Counted from the first letter of the stretch, positions 53,527 to 63,447 are shown. The stretch is 64,000 bases of DNA from CALJFL01 sp036961205 (GCA_036961205.1 JBALVI010000001.1:1-64000), one strand, 5' to 3'. The notes: generated by a model from the sequence alone, not told the origin. Program-made: numbers and translations.

Positions 53527-54534
53527 ATGAGAGCGACTACGACAGAGGCTTCGCCAATAGTAGCGAGTGCGCCGCCAAAAAATGTTTGGTGGATAACACT
53601 CAAGCACGCTGTGATCGCTCTGGCTATCAGCGCATTGATGCTAGTTGCCATATACACCATTTGGTTTTTCGACTTTCACCCGGAATTCGAAAGCTTCAGG
53701 CACTCTAGCGCCACAGCAGTGACGATTTCGGGGAAGCGCTTTCGGCCAGTTATGACGGGCGGGGGTGGAATTACGGGTGACTCGGCAGTCATCACCGAGT
53801 TTGTCGACGGGCAGGCTATCGTAGCGTTAAGGAGGCGTTTCGACGCTGGAGACTACCCCTTCATCAAGCTCGAGATGGAGGGCCTGACGCGATTTACCAA
53901 CGCCTCAATATTCTGGCGTCTAGCAAAGGAGCCCGAAGAGCTCTACACACTACCCCTGAACCGCTCAGGCGACGGCGTTACCCAGGTAGCGATGGTTTAT
54001 GGTGGGGACAATTACAGAGGCAATGTGCAGGAACTTGGGGTCGCCTTTTTCGACGGCCCGGCTTTAGGTTTTTCCAACAACAATGATGTGCCGATTCAAC
54101 TTAAAAGCATAGAACTTCTGCCGTTCAGTGGCGCGAGGGTCGCCGAGCAGATATTTGAAGACTGGACCAACCCGCCGCTTTGGCAGGGCTACTCAAACAA
54201 TATCGTGAGAGGCATTCACAAAAACGGGATGGTTTTTCCGAACCTGATTCTCAATCTCCTCGTCGCTACCTCGGCCATAATACTAGTCGCAGTACGTTAT
54301 GGCTTTTCGGCAAAATTGCGCGAAAGGTTCTCGGTCAGTCGGACGGTGCTGGTGGTGATAGGCCTTTGCTGGGTGATGGGAGATTCGCTGCGCTGGACCT
54401 GGCGGATTGAACAGCTTATCGACACGCATGAGCGGTATGCGGGCCTGCCGCTGGAGGAACGTATCAGGAACAATCCGATACGTTGCGGGCGTTTTCCGGA
54501 TGATTGTCGGGCTGACTTGCTGCCTTACTTTTGA
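53527..54534 (+). CDS. Membrane protein of unknown function in the glycan region
   Basis: The 335-residue product has a membrane segment at about residues 26-48, a periplasmic beta-rich domain at about 55-215 (ITGDSAVITEFVDG, FIKLEMEGLTRFTNA), and two further hydrophobic segments at about 240-262 and 277-292. A conserved-looking tail contains two cysteines (RCGRFPDDCRADLLPYF). The middle resembles a carbohydrate-binding jelly roll. I do not recognise the family. It is placed between the acyltransferase and the recombinase remnant. Confidence 0.5.
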   Translation: MRATTTEASPIVASAPPKNVWWITLKHAVIALAISALMLVAIYTIWFFDFHPEFESFRHSSATAVTISGKRFRPVMTGGGGITGDSAVITEFVDGQAIVALRRRFDAGDYPFIKLEMEGLTRFTNASIFWRLAKEPEELYTLPLNRSGDGVTQVAMVYGGDNYRGNVQELGVAFFDGPALGFSNNNDVPIQLKSIELLPFSGARVAEQIFEDWTNPPLWQGYSNNIVRGIHKNGMVFPNLILNLLVATSAIILVAVRYGFSAKLRERFSVSRTVLVVIGLCWVMGDSLRWTWRIEQLIDTHERYAGLPLEERIRNNPIRCGRFPDDCRADLLPYF

Positions 54535-54633
54535 TAATGGCAGTTATCAAATGCTGTTCTGGATTATTGTTGGACCATAGTAAAGAAATAACCAAGGAGT
54601 ATAGCGCTACAACCGCTACAGAAAACCTACTGG

Positions 54634-55278
54634 TTGAGAGGGTCGCCAGGACTGCGGTTCGAATGGAACGAATCGACTAGCTATAAAGGCTGTCTTTTGA
54701 AGACGAAAGGGCCGTGCGCAAAAACAGGCGGTGCCGATATACGAAATCGTCTACTCGCGGTCTGTGGCCAAGATACGAAAGGGCTTCGAGACCGGGTACT
54801 ACTCAATCTAGGCAGCGAAACGATGCGACGTAGAGCGGAGCTGTGTCGTTTCCGATTCCAAGACATTCAACAACTGCCAAATGGCAGGGTCGCCCTGCGA
54901 TTAGTGTTTTCGAAAACAGACCAGCTGGGAAAGGGAAAGATTGTTCCGATAAGCCTTGCTACTCACCAACTGTTAAAACAGTGGGGCGATAGGGTCAATC
55001 ACACGGGGTTTATACTGCGAGGGATGTCAAAGAATGGAGCTATCCGAGAATCGCTCAACCCAGCAAGCATCAATAACATTCTTCAGGCCTTGCAGCAAAG
55101 AGCTGGTATCGACGACGTCGGCCAACTAAGTGGACATTCGTTTCGCGTCGGAGGCGCACTTGATCTACTTGAAGACGGGGAGCCCCTCGAGCGAATAATG
55201 CTTCGGGGTGGATGGAAATCTGAATCGACGACGATAAGCTATCTTCGAAATTGGAAAGCGACCTCATACTATGTGTAA
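54634..55278 (+). pseudogene. Tyrosine recombinase remnant
   Basis: The frame contains the catalytic half of a phage-integrase-type recombinase: Arg in MRRRAELCRF, Lys in SKTDQLGKGK, the HSFR box in GHSFRVGGALDLL, Trp in GGWKSES and Tyr in ISYLRNW. The core-binding N-terminal domain is missing, and no ATG precedes the first conserved block; the frame opens at a TTG. It is therefore most likely a decayed gene. It sits at the border between the acyltransferase side and the leftward polysaccharide genes, which points to past DNA insertion. Confidence 0.75.
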
Positions 55279-55455
55279 TCGTCCGTCCAGATATGGTCTA
55301 CCGCCAGCCCGTCCAAGTTGGAGAGAAGTGCCTCAAACCAGAGCGGCTATCTTACGGGCAATTATTTACTAGGCCATTATGGAGCAGTCTAGCTGTGTAC
55401 GGCTGTAGATCGCGACAAGCACTCGGTGGCGGCACTCATCGAGAGAAAAAATTCG

Positions 55456-57201
55456 CTAGGCGCTCTTTGATTTTTCAGTAACATTCAATGGAAGTGACTG
55501 GCTGCGGGACACCCCTGACTCATACAACGCTAGACACACCAACGCTGGGAGCCACAACATGAAGCGACTGAACCGCGTATCGGTATTAGGTAAAGATGTG
55601 TTGTAGAAATCTTTTATAAAGAGCTGGGCCGCAAGCAACAATATAATCAAACTCCAAGCTGCAGTCATAGCAAAGAGCTGCGGTGAAAATAGGCGCTTTC
55701 CTTCTCTAATAGAGAAAAGCGTAAGTAACGTTAAGGCTAGGAAAAAAATGGAATAACTGCCATTTTCTATAAGTGCCACGTGAGCAGTGCGAAGAACCTC
55801 GGTTGGCGACGTTGGATCTAAAACCATAGACCTACCACTAGCTTCTACTACGACGCTACGTCCGATCTGTATGCTTACATCGAGCATTGGAATTTCGAAG
55901 TAATTGGCATCTGGTAAAAGAATCCGAATCCAGCTCGGGTGGTTTAACTCAGATAACTGACCGACCCTTATACGTTTCGGTTTGTAGCCATCTATCGATA
56001 TGGAAAACTTGCATGTCGAGCCCATTTTCTCCACTTCATCAAAATTGGTTTTAAAAATTTTAAAATCTCTGCCCGGATATCTTTCCTGCACCCATTGGGA
56101 AGCCGACAGATTTTTGGGGTTCACCGGGTGGATATCAAGAAGAAATTTTTCTCTGAATGCCGCCTTTGTGCAATCTTCTCTAAAAAAAATCACTGAATCT
56201 TCATTGAGGCTTACAGAGAATACTGATTTTACTTGCGGCGCTCCCGACTCGACCAAGAGCCCAAGAGTCATAACGGCGATCATAGCGGCATAAGAGACTA
56301 ATTTTTTCGATATTTTGGAGCGAAAAAAAACTATGCCACCGACAAATAGTATAGCGATCGCAAAAATTGTCCCAATATTCTTTACTGCGACCATAGCAAG
56401 TAGGCCTGTCAGGGCCAGACCAAGCGTTTGCCAATCCTTGGTCCTCAGAAATAGTCCTGAAAGAGCAACCGTCGCGACTAGCGCCGACGCTAGCCAGATA
56501 TCTGCATATCCAAATAAAAGTGTGTGGTTGGTAATTAGGGGTACGGATAACAGCATATAGATTGTTATCACCTGAATCTTGTTATCAACTCCAAGAAACC
56601 TCGAATAGCCAAAGCAGACCAATGCCATGGAGACATAGGGAATAACTCCTAGCCATATCGATGCTGCGCTGTTGCCATTGGCTGCATTCAACAGTCCAGG
56701 CAGCGCCATCATGGCGGAAATTGTTAACGGGTGGCGCTGCTCATAAAAATATGCGCTACCATCCTGATCTTCTACCAAAGCCGCAATGTTGGATGCATGA
56801 ACGAGCCAGCTATCGAGCGAGTCCCAACCTTGCGCAGGAAGTTCACTCCATGCAAATAGAAACAGGCATAGAAACATCGCGAAAAATATTGAGAGAAGTA
56901 ACTCGCTGGACGAAGGTAGTAAACTTGCCTTTTCTTTCAATAAAAAATATGTAGCCAATATCAGCAGACCGAAGATAGAAAGGGCTGCATTGATGTTGAA
57001 AATAACTATCCTCAAAGCTTCTGAAGAGAGAAGTGCCGCCGTCGAGATGACATAACCGAGTAGTATATGAAGAATGACTAGCAGCGCTCCGAAAGCCAGG
57101 GGAGTGACCCCATATACCTTTCTGGTTTTCAGAATATTCACCAATAGACACGAGAAGACCCAAGGCAGAGCCAGGTTGAAAACTACAGCTACGTAAGTCA
57201 C
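55456..57201 (-). CDS. Polytopic membrane protein, GT-C glycosyltransferase-like
   Basis: The 581-residue protein has about eleven hydrophobic segments and a soluble loop at about residues 300-440. A periplasmic motif GWDSLDSWLVHASN near residue 125, and YEQRHPLTISAMM after it, resemble the first acidic loop of lipid-linked-sugar (GT-C) transferases. The DNA is visibly more A+T-rich than its neighbours, suggesting a separate origin. It could also be a polysaccharide polymerase. It ends the leftward cluster. Confidence 0.55.
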   Translation of the reverse strand: MTYVAVVFNLALPWVFSCLLVNILKTRKVYGVTPLAFGALLVILHILLGYVISTAALLSSEALRIVIFNINAALSIFGLLILATYFLLKEKASLLPSSSELLLSIFFAMFLCLFLFAWSELPAQGWDSLDSWLVHASNIAALVEDQDGSAYFYEQRHPLTISAMMALPGLLNAANGNSAASIWLGVIPYVSMALVCFGYSRFLGVDNKIQVITIYMLLSVPLITNHTLLFGYADIWLASALVATVALSGLFLRTKDWQTLGLALTGLLAMVAVKNIGTIFAIAILFVGGIVFFRSKISKKLVSYAAMIAVMTLGLLVESGAPQVKSVFSVSLNEDSVIFFREDCTKAAFREKFLLDIHPVNPKNLSASQWVQERYPGRDFKIFKTNFDEVEKMGSTCKFSISIDGYKPKRIRVGQLSELNHPSWIRILLPDANYFEIPMLDVSIQIGRSVVVEASGRSMVLDPTSPTEVLRTAHVALIENGSYSIFFLALTLLTLFSIREGKRLFSPQLFAMTAAWSLIILLLAAQLFIKDFYNTSLPNTDTRFSRFMLWLPALVCLALYESGVSRSQSLPLNVTEKSKSA

Positions 57202-57265
57202 CTCAGAAATTTGTCAAACTCCCACCCTTTCTGTTTCCTTCACCATCTTCAAAGATGTCACCTAT

Positions 57266-58369
57266 TTATTCTTCACACACCGTCTCAAACAGGCGAAAGT
57301 ATTCATTTCCGATCAGGTCCCATCTGTAGCGCCGATGAGCGATTTCACGCATGAAAGTTCCTATTTCTCGACGCTGCTTGTCTTCCATTGATTCAATTGC
57401 AACCTGCAGTTCATTGGTATTCATGAAGTATGCGGCTTTGTCTTCAGTCGTAATGCGATTGAAACTACAGCCGTGAGCGAATACTGGAATTCCAAAATGC
57501 ATCATTTCCACAAGTGACGGATTCGTCCCTCCTGCAGAATGTCCATGAATATAGGCGCTTGCGCGATCTCGGAGCCAGCGAAGATGCTCTGGGCTATAGA
57601 CCGAATCGAGTAGATACAGGTTAGGCACAGCCGAAAATCGTGCGCGCAATGCACGACCAAAATCACTTTTGTTCCAATTACCGACGAAGACGAGCGATTC
57701 GTCGGGCATTCCGACGAAGGCATCGAGGATAATGGCGACGTTGTTCTCGGGTTCTATCCGACAAAGAGCGAGCGCATAGCTGTTCGGCAGCTCCAGGCCG
57801 GGCATCGCTACCGGTGACTCAACCAGCGCGTGATCACCACCATAGGGGATGACATGGCATGTTTGCCCATAGGTATCCCCCACATAGTCGGCAATCGCTG
57901 TATTGTCAGCGATCACTGCGTGCGACCACCGAACCGCTGCGCGCTCTGACCAGCGCAGGAATAAACGGGCAAGTCCCGCCCATTTGTCGCGCTTCCATTC
58001 AATGCCATCGATATTCGTGATTATCCGACAGCGTGAAAACAACCTCACTAGAGGTAGTGCCAGCGCCCCCGAAACCCCAAGCAACAGGATCACGTCGGTT
58101 CGCCGTCGCGCGGCATCGAACAACGACAGCATATCGTAGAGAACGGACTGCGGCCCATTCGCATCGAACCCAATATACCGCAGCGCGGCCCGTTCAAACC
58201 GGGCAGGACGCGCCTCGAAAGCCTTGGAAGAACAGTAAACACTCAGCACCGTGTCAAAATCATGGCTCGAGTGAAACCGCACTAGGTTCTCCGCAAGCGT
58301 CTCGAATCCTCCGTAATTTCCAGGCACGCCGACGGTCCCGAGAATGCTCCATTTCGGTACGGACATCAC
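57266..58369 (-). CDS. DUF1972/GT4 glycosyltransferase
   Basis: This 367-residue protein opens with WSILGTVGVPGNYGGFETLAE, the DUF1972 signature of rhamnosyl- and related transferases. Residues 180-330 have the GT-B donor domain, with CRIEPENN and HSAGGTNPSLVEMMHFGIPV near residue 280. It has no signal peptide and probably works on the inner face of the membrane in polysaccharide assembly. The start overlaps the end of the upstream sulfotransferase (ATGA). Confidence 0.88.
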   Translation of the reverse strand: MMSVPKWSILGTVGVPGNYGGFETLAENLVRFHSSHDFDTVLSVYCSSKAFEARPARFERAALRYIGFDANGPQSVLYDMLSLFDAARRRTDVILLLGVSGALALPLVRLFSRCRIITNIDGIEWKRDKWAGLARLFLRWSERAAVRWSHAVIADNTAIADYVGDTYGQTCHVIPYGGDHALVESPVAMPGLELPNSYALALCRIEPENNVAIILDAFVGMPDESLVFVGNWNKSDFGRALRARFSAVPNLYLLDSVYSPEHLRWLRDRASAYIHGHSAGGTNPSLVEMMHFGIPVFAHGCSFNRITTEDKAAYFMNTNELQVAIESMEDKQRREIGTFMREIAHRRYRWDLIGNEYFRLFETVCEE

Positions 58370-59370
58370 CCCCCCGCGCGCGCGGCCAGCGCGTCCATCG
58401 TGTGCCGGAAGGGCACCCGCACTTCGTCGGGCAGATCAAATTCAGCCTTGGGTGCGGGCAGTGACATGACTGTTTCCGCATAATCGAGGAACACTCTGTC
58501 ATCATCTAGCCCAACGAACTCAGCAATACGAGAGCACATCGTCACAGGTCGCTCACACAAAACCTCATAGGGAACATGCATCACGTCATCGGGATACCTT
58601 TCCAAGAGGCGCAGGCCCTCGCGCATCGTTACAGTCCATTCCAATGCGGCCATGGCCCTTTGATCTTTCAGCTTACGCAAACTGTCGATATGCGGAGCGA
58701 GATCGGCATGCTCCGGAACGATTTCATTCAGCAGCAACTTCCATTTGCGCCGATTGACCCCCCACCAGTCATGACTCTCGCCATGAAACTGCTTGCCTAG
58801 ACGTGCAGACCATTGATCAATCGAAGAGCAGGTATCCCAGCCATTGCGTGAGAGAAAGAGGAACTTAGCATCTGGGAAAATTTGTCGAACAAACGGCACG
58901 CGGAAGATCAATTCCGGATATTTATCAACGATCCTTGTATTCATAGATATTCGAAGATAGGCCCCGTAAATTCGATGTGCAGCACAGCACAGGTCTGGCG
59001 ATGCGTCATCCGCTCCGAAACGGTAGCGTGCTCTGCCCCGGTGATAGCTTCCGATCAAGTCTTCATCATCGCGGAGCGCTGCCCATATCGCCTTGGGTTC
59101 GTTTAGAAAACCGACATCGCGATGCATTGAGAGCACGACGCCCAAAATGGTCGTGCCCGAGCGTCCGGTGCCGAGGATAAAAATCGGGGCCGTTGGCCTT
59201 CGTAGTATAGGCAAACGTCTTTGCAGTGCGAAAAGTTGGAAGAGAATCGGGTTAATCCACTGCCCGCGGGTGGTCAGTGGGCGCCCCTCGAAAAACGCGT
59301 AGGAAAGCAGTCGTGCCCATAGCCGTGACGGGCGAGTGCGCACATAAGCGGCATCGACTTGGGCTACCAT
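58366..59370 (-). CDS. Sulfotransferase family protein
   Basis: The 334-residue protein has the PAPS-binding loop FILGTGRSGTTILG near residue 66 and the 3'-phosphate region FLFLSRNGWDTCSSIDQW near residue 175. This pattern marks sulfotransferases that move sulfate from PAPS to a sugar or lipid hydroxyl. The acceptor is unknown, but the surrounding glycosyltransferases suggest a polysaccharide. It is coupled by a four-base overlap to the DUF1972 gene. A second sulfotransferase lies two genes upstream. Confidence 0.82.
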   Translation of the reverse strand: MVAQVDAAYVRTRPSRLWARLLSYAFFEGRPLTTRGQWINPILFQLFALQRRLPILRRPTAPIFILGTGRSGTTILGVVLSMHRDVGFLNEPKAIWAALRDDEDLIGSYHRGRARYRFGADDASPDLCCAAHRIYGAYLRISMNTRIVDKYPELIFRVPFVRQIFPDAKFLFLSRNGWDTCSSIDQWSARLGKQFHGESHDWWGVNRRKWKLLLNEIVPEHADLAPHIDSLRKLKDQRAMAALEWTVTMREGLRLLERYPDDVMHVPYEVLCERPVTMCSRIAEFVGLDDDRVFLDYAETVMSLPAPKAEFDLPDEVRVPFRHTMDALAARAGG

Positions 59371-59410
59371 TGACGCCTCCCGGCGCTGGAAAAGTAAGAC
59401 TTCAGGTACA

Positions 59411-60289
59411 TCAAGCCAATTTCACCGCTATTATAAGGTCTTGGCCTAGCGGCGTCGTGGGCCGGTTCGGCAGACTACCACGTTTTTCGCTGAGTACAGG
59501 CTTAGCGGCGACATCGAAACCGTTACTCGCCAGCACCTCGCAAAGATAGTCAAGATGGTAGCCTACACAGATCTCAGGAATTTCGGCGTTAGTCGAGCGC
59601 CATGGCCCCTCGCCATAGGAAAACAGTCTGCCGTCAAACTCGACACCCTCGTTCATCAGAAAGGTAGTAAACGCGATGCGGCCGCCTGGGCGCAGCATGC
59701 GGGCAATCTCTGACACGTAGTGCTCAAAGTCGGGTGGTAGAATGTGCGTGACCACTGAGACTAAGAACACAACATCAAAGGTCGAGTCTTCGAAGCAGAA
59801 ACGGTAATCAGAAGCCTCGAAGACACCGTCCGGATTATACTCAGGATTCCTTACGTCTATGAACTCGAATCTGAAGCCATGATCGCGGGACAGATTCGTG
59901 CCGGCTACACCGTCTATTGAGGTTTTGTCGATGTCGACGCCGGTAAACCCTCCATGCTTAAGTACAGAAGCAAGGCCGAAGGCGTTGCGACCCACGCCGC
60001 AACCTATTTCCAATACTTTCGAATCGGGGCAGACATCGGCGAGCCGGACGAGCTCAGTTGCGAAAAGCTGACCAAGATTATAAAACTTTTGTCCGCCGAA
60101 CTGCCCGCGCAGTCCATTCGATCGTACCCTAAGCGAGAGCCTTGGCTGGGTGCTGAGCCCGCGGGTGGCCCGCACGAACGAGTCAATCGGGTCGAGTAAG
60201 CGAAGCCCGAAGGCAATCAAGGGATGTTTCCAAGACACGCCCGGAACTAGCCGGCGCAAGAGGTCGTAGGAGCGTTTGATCATGTGCAA
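59411..60289 (-). CDS. Class I SAM-dependent methyltransferase
   Basis: The 292-residue protein has the AdoMet motif VLEIGCGVGRNAFGLASVL near residue 95, with GVDIDK for the second strand. DVVFLVSVVTHILPPDFEHY and MLRPGGRIAFTTFLMNEG follow in the usual order. It probably methylates a sugar or lipid-linked glycan here. The N-terminus (residues 1-60) is helical and specific to this group. It lies between the two sulfotransferase genes. Confidence 0.82.
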   Translation of the reverse strand: MHMIKRSYDLLRRLVPGVSWKHPLIAFGLRLLDPIDSFVRATRGLSTQPRLSLRVRSNGLRGQFGGQKFYNLGQLFATELVRLADVCPDSKVLEIGCGVGRNAFGLASVLKHGGFTGVDIDKTSIDGVAGTNLSRDHGFRFEFIDVRNPEYNPDGVFEASDYRFCFEDSTFDVVFLVSVVTHILPPDFEHYVSEIARMLRPGGRIAFTTFLMNEGVEFDGRLFSYGEGPWRSTNAEIPEICVGYHLDYLCEVLASNGFDVAAKPVLSEKRGSLPNRPTTPLGQDLIIAVKLA

Positions 60290-60320
60290 TCCATTCGGTT
60301 TGGAACCTGTCTCGGTGCCG

Positions 60321-61322
60321 TCATATCAGCCGTTTGCGGAGAAAAGCGATGATATTTGAGAAGCGGCGGAAGTTCAGTGCGATCGCGGTTACGGCCTTCG
60401 GAACGAGCGAGGCATAGATAAGGGCGCGCTGCGGCGCGGACGCTGTCGTGCCGGTTAGGCTGTAGCCCAAGCGGTTCATCTCTGCACCCGCAGCCTTCTC
60501 GCATATCTCGATCTCGGCAGGCCTTAGTCCGCCTTTGCGCCAACTATCGATACGGCTCTTGTCGAGTCCGCGGCGGCCGGGATCATCTGCTACCGACGAC
60601 GAGCCCTCCACTGGCACGTCGAGCATGCCAAGTTCGAATTCTATGCCAAGAAAGCGGCATAGTGCGGAAATCGTTGCTTCTGGTTCGTCGACCATGGTCT
60701 CGTAGCTGAATTCGGTTAACCGCGGGTGATCGACCAAAAGCTGGGACTTGCGCATTGCGGCGGCCCAGAAACGGCTGGTTACGACTGGGTGGTAGTTACT
60801 CCACGAAGTGAGCGTCCAAAGGCGCGAACGCCGTGGGCCGCCGGTAAGCGCGGCGCGGCGCCAGCGGTTTTTTTGCGACAGCAGGACTGCTCGCGGATCA
60901 CGATAGACGTGAACGGCCCGCGCCTCGGGGTAGGCGTCAAGAATCTCACCTAGTACGAAAAGATATCTAGGGGACTGCTCACAGGAGATAGTCTTGCCAG
61001 CCTCCTGCGTCTTGGTGTTAAGTATTGCACCATAGAGTTCCATGGGGCTTTCGATTTCCTCGCGCTTTATGATTGCGGACACCTCGCCCGCATATAGGCC
61101 AGGAACAAACTTGGAAAATACCCCATCCTCAATGCTAGTCATAAGCCGCTCGCCGATGGCGACAAGACAGTCTTTGTCCGTCGGTTCGTCGTTCATCTCA
61201 TCAGCTGCCAGTTCGTTTTCGAAAAATTGCAACTCACGGAAAGTATGAACCTCAGAATGGTTGCCGAGAATTTTCCCGAGTAGCGTGGTACCACTGCGGC
61301 TGCTGCCCACAACAAAGATCAT
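60321..61322 (-). CDS. Sulfotransferase family protein, second copy
   Basis: From the ATG at 61322, which overlaps the epimerase stop, the product has 333 residues; a longer frame to 61349 is possible. It opens at once with the PAPS loop MIFVVGSSRSGTTLLGKIL and has the 3'-phosphate region AVHVYRDPRAVLLSQKNRW near residue 140. It is clearly different from the other sulfotransferase (PAPS loop and downstream sequence), so the two probably act at different positions or acceptors. Confidence 0.82.
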   Translation of the reverse strand: MIFVVGSSRSGTTLLGKILGNHSEVHTFRELQFFENELAADEMNDEPTDKDCLVAIGERLMTSIEDGVFSKFVPGLYAGEVSAIIKREEIESPMELYGAILNTKTQEAGKTISCEQSPRYLFVLGEILDAYPEARAVHVYRDPRAVLLSQKNRWRRAALTGGPRRSRLWTLTSWSNYHPVVTSRFWAAAMRKSQLLVDHPRLTEFSYETMVDEPEATISALCRFLGIEFELGMLDVPVEGSSSVADDPGRRGLDKSRIDSWRKGGLRPAEIEICEKAAGAEMNRLGYSLTGTTASAPQRALIYASLVPKAVTAIALNFRRFSNIIAFLRKRLI

Positions 61323-62236
61323 TTTTCCTGCTCTCGAACCCATTCCCATGTGTCCTCTATACCCTGCTCGAGTTCGACTTTTGGTTGCCAGCGCGTTTTT
61401 TTGCGAATCGACGATATATCCAATACTACACGGGGTACGTCAAAGCTACGGCCGGGCATGAGCTTAGGGGCGACCTGTACCCCGGTCACAGCGGCCACGA
61501 TATCTAGAATCCGACTGATAGAGACCCCTTTGCCGCTCCCTACATTGAATACCCCAGTCATTTCCACGTTGCCGCACAGCGCACAAAGCTTGACAAGATC
61601 GGAAACATGGATAAAGTCTCGCACCACACTGCCATCACCCCAAATATGGATGGGCTCGTCCCGCGAGACGCGCCACAAAAACGTGCCCACCACGCCCTGC
61701 ACGCCACTGTGCCCTTGGCGAGGTCCATAGGGATTGGATGGGCGCAGTATCACTGGCAAGAGTCCGTGCAAATGCTGCTCCATCAAAATGTACTTCTCAA
61801 TAGCGGACTTCACGATGCCGTAAGAGCTGATCGGCCGTTCGGGGTGCGTTTCGCTAATTGGGTCGGTTTGCGGTGGGCCATAGATTGCGCCACCAGACGA
61901 AAGATAGACTAAACGGCGGATCTCGGCGGCACGCATCAGCTCAAGAAGACGCACCGTGCCGATCAGGTTGCCAGTAATGTCAGAGGCAGGATCAAGGTTA
62001 GAGGTCGAAGGCACCGTTGTGCTGAGCAAATGAAAGACCACATCAACGTCAAACAGTGCCTCGGCCAGCGACGCGCTGTCGTTGAAATCGCCTTGGCGGA
62101 AATCGATCGCGCTGGGTGCAGGACGAAACTGTTCCGGCCCACGGTCATAGACTCGCACCGCCGCACCCTCAGCTAGCAGGCTGTCCACGAGATGTGATCC
62201 GATAAACCCGCTACCACCAATCACAAGCGCCCTCAT
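61319..62236 (-). CDS. NAD-dependent epimerase/dehydratase
   Basis: This 305-residue extended SDR protein has ALVIGGSGFIGSHLVDSLL at the N-terminus, VYLSSGGAIYG, and the catalytic YGIVK near residue 140. NPYGPRQG and VFNVGSGKGVSI are typical of the UDP-sugar 4-epimerase group. It probably supplies an activated sugar to the cluster, but the substrate cannot be named. It starts within the last codons of the upstream glycosyltransferase and ends inside the sulfotransferase start. Confidence 0.85.
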   Translation of the reverse strand: MRALVIGGSGFIGSHLVDSLLAEGAAVRVYDRGPEQFRPAPSAIDFRQGDFNDSASLAEALFDVDVVFHLLSTTVPSTSNLDPASDITGNLIGTVRLLELMRAAEIRRLVYLSSGGAIYGPPQTDPISETHPERPISSYGIVKSAIEKYILMEQHLHGLLPVILRPSNPYGPRQGHSGVQGVVGTFLWRVSRDEPIHIWGDGSVVRDFIHVSDLVKLCALCGNVEMTGVFNVGSGKGVSISRILDIVAAVTGVQVAPKLMPGRSFDVPRVVLDISSIRKKTRWQPKVELEQGIEDTWEWVREQEK

Positions 62237-63447
62237 CTTGTCACCTTTTCGTAAATCCGCTTTAGATCGGTATATATTTTCTCGTCATTGAACTGCGCAG
62301 CGACGTAGCTCTGCGCCGCGGCACCCATGTCGTACAATGTTGCGTCGGGCAGCGCCGATACTTCACAAAGCTGAGCGGCCAACGCATCGGGGTAGAGCGG
62401 CTCGAACAACCATCCATGTGGCCCACCTTCGACAAGCTCGGGAATGCCACCACGATCAGATCCGATCACGGGCTTGCCGGCGGCGAAGGCTTGGAGGATC
62501 ACATAGGGGAAATTCTCGTGCCAAAGAGACGGCACCACCACGGCCCGCGCGCCGCGCAGCCACGCCTTCAGCGTATCACCCCATGCCGGGCCCACCATGC
62601 GCACATTGTCTAGCTTCTGAGCGGCCTTTTCTAGTGAGACTCGATCCGGGCCGTCGCCCACGATAACGACAGGCACGTCCGGTGCAAGCTGAGCCGCCTC
62701 TATCAGCACATCTACGCCCTTCTCGCCGATCAGTCGGCCGAAATAGAGCATGTATTCCCCAGTATTGAGGGGCACGTAATGCGCGGCGGCGTCAAACGGG
62801 TTCCGCAAGAACTCGATCTCCACACGGCCATTGCCCCAAAACTCCTCGGTTTTGGCAGCCATGAAGCGGCTGGCGAAAAGAAAGCAATCCACGTTCTTGC
62901 GCCACAGATCGAGATGGTCATGTACATAAGCCTCGAGCATCGACGCGGCGCTCACCGCAATGCTATCTTGACAGCACCGGTTTCGCAGCGCGCTGTAAAA
63001 ACGGCCGCCTTTACATTCCTCGCACAGCTTGCCATGGTGGAAAAGTTTGTAGTTTGGACAGATGTGCTTATAGTCATTGCAAGATAAAACCACTGGAACC
63101 TGAGCTTCGCGCGCGGCCTCCAATATTGACGGCGTTAGCTGCACATAGATTGCGAATGCATGAACAACATCTGGCCTGAATTCGCTGATTAGTCTTTCAA
63201 ATGCGAGTTTCGCATCAGTGTTATGTATCACTTTTCCCAGGAGTGTAGCTTTTTTCAGAAGGCTGCCGGTTTGATAATCCGCCACTTCAGGAAAAAAACT
63301 CGAGTATGGTGATTCGACATCAGGATCAGCAGCAGAAAAAAGTGCAACTTCATGGCCATTCCTCTCAAGGATTCGCGCAATTTCATGAAAGAACACTTCC
63401 GCTCCGCCACGAATTACGTAGTTATTGTGACAAAGAATCACTCGCAT
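62233..63447 (-). CDS. Glycosyltransferase family 4
   Basis: The 404-residue GT-B protein opens with RVILCHNNYVIRGGAEVFFHE and has a cysteine-rich insertion (CNDYKHICPNY, CEECKGG, RCCQDS) at about residues 125-160 that may bind metal. The donor domain (about 230-390) contains YFGRLIGEKGVDVLIEA, IVGDGPD, and the GT4 acid motif in SLWHENFPYVILQAFAAGKP. It probably adds one sugar in the repeat unit. The start is 100 bases before the polymerase-like fragment ends. Confidence 0.88.
   Translation of the reverse strand: MRVILCHNNYVIRGGAEVFFHEIARILERNGHEVALFSAADPDVESPYSSFFPEVADYQTGSLLKKATLLGKVIHNTDAKLAFERLISEFRPDVVHAFAIYVQLTPSILEAAREAQVPVVLSCNDYKHICPNYKLFHHGKLCEECKGGRFYSALRNRCCQDSIAVSAASMLEAYVHDHLDLWRKNVDCFLFASRFMAAKTEEFWGNGRVEIEFLRNPFDAAAHYVPLNTGEYMLYFGRLIGEKGVDVLIEAAQLAPDVPVVIVGDGPDRVSLEKAAQKLDNVRMVGPAWGDTLKAWLRGARAVVVPSLWHENFPYVILQAFAAGKPVIGSDRGGIPELVEGGPHGWLFEPLYPDALAAQLCEVSALPDATLYDMGAAAQSYVAAQFNDEKIYTDLKRIYEKVTR

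Noticed and set aside
55279..55455. Possible remnants of a second mobile gene after the recombinase fragment
   Set aside because: Frames there are short and show no recombinase or transposase motif; nothing supportable.
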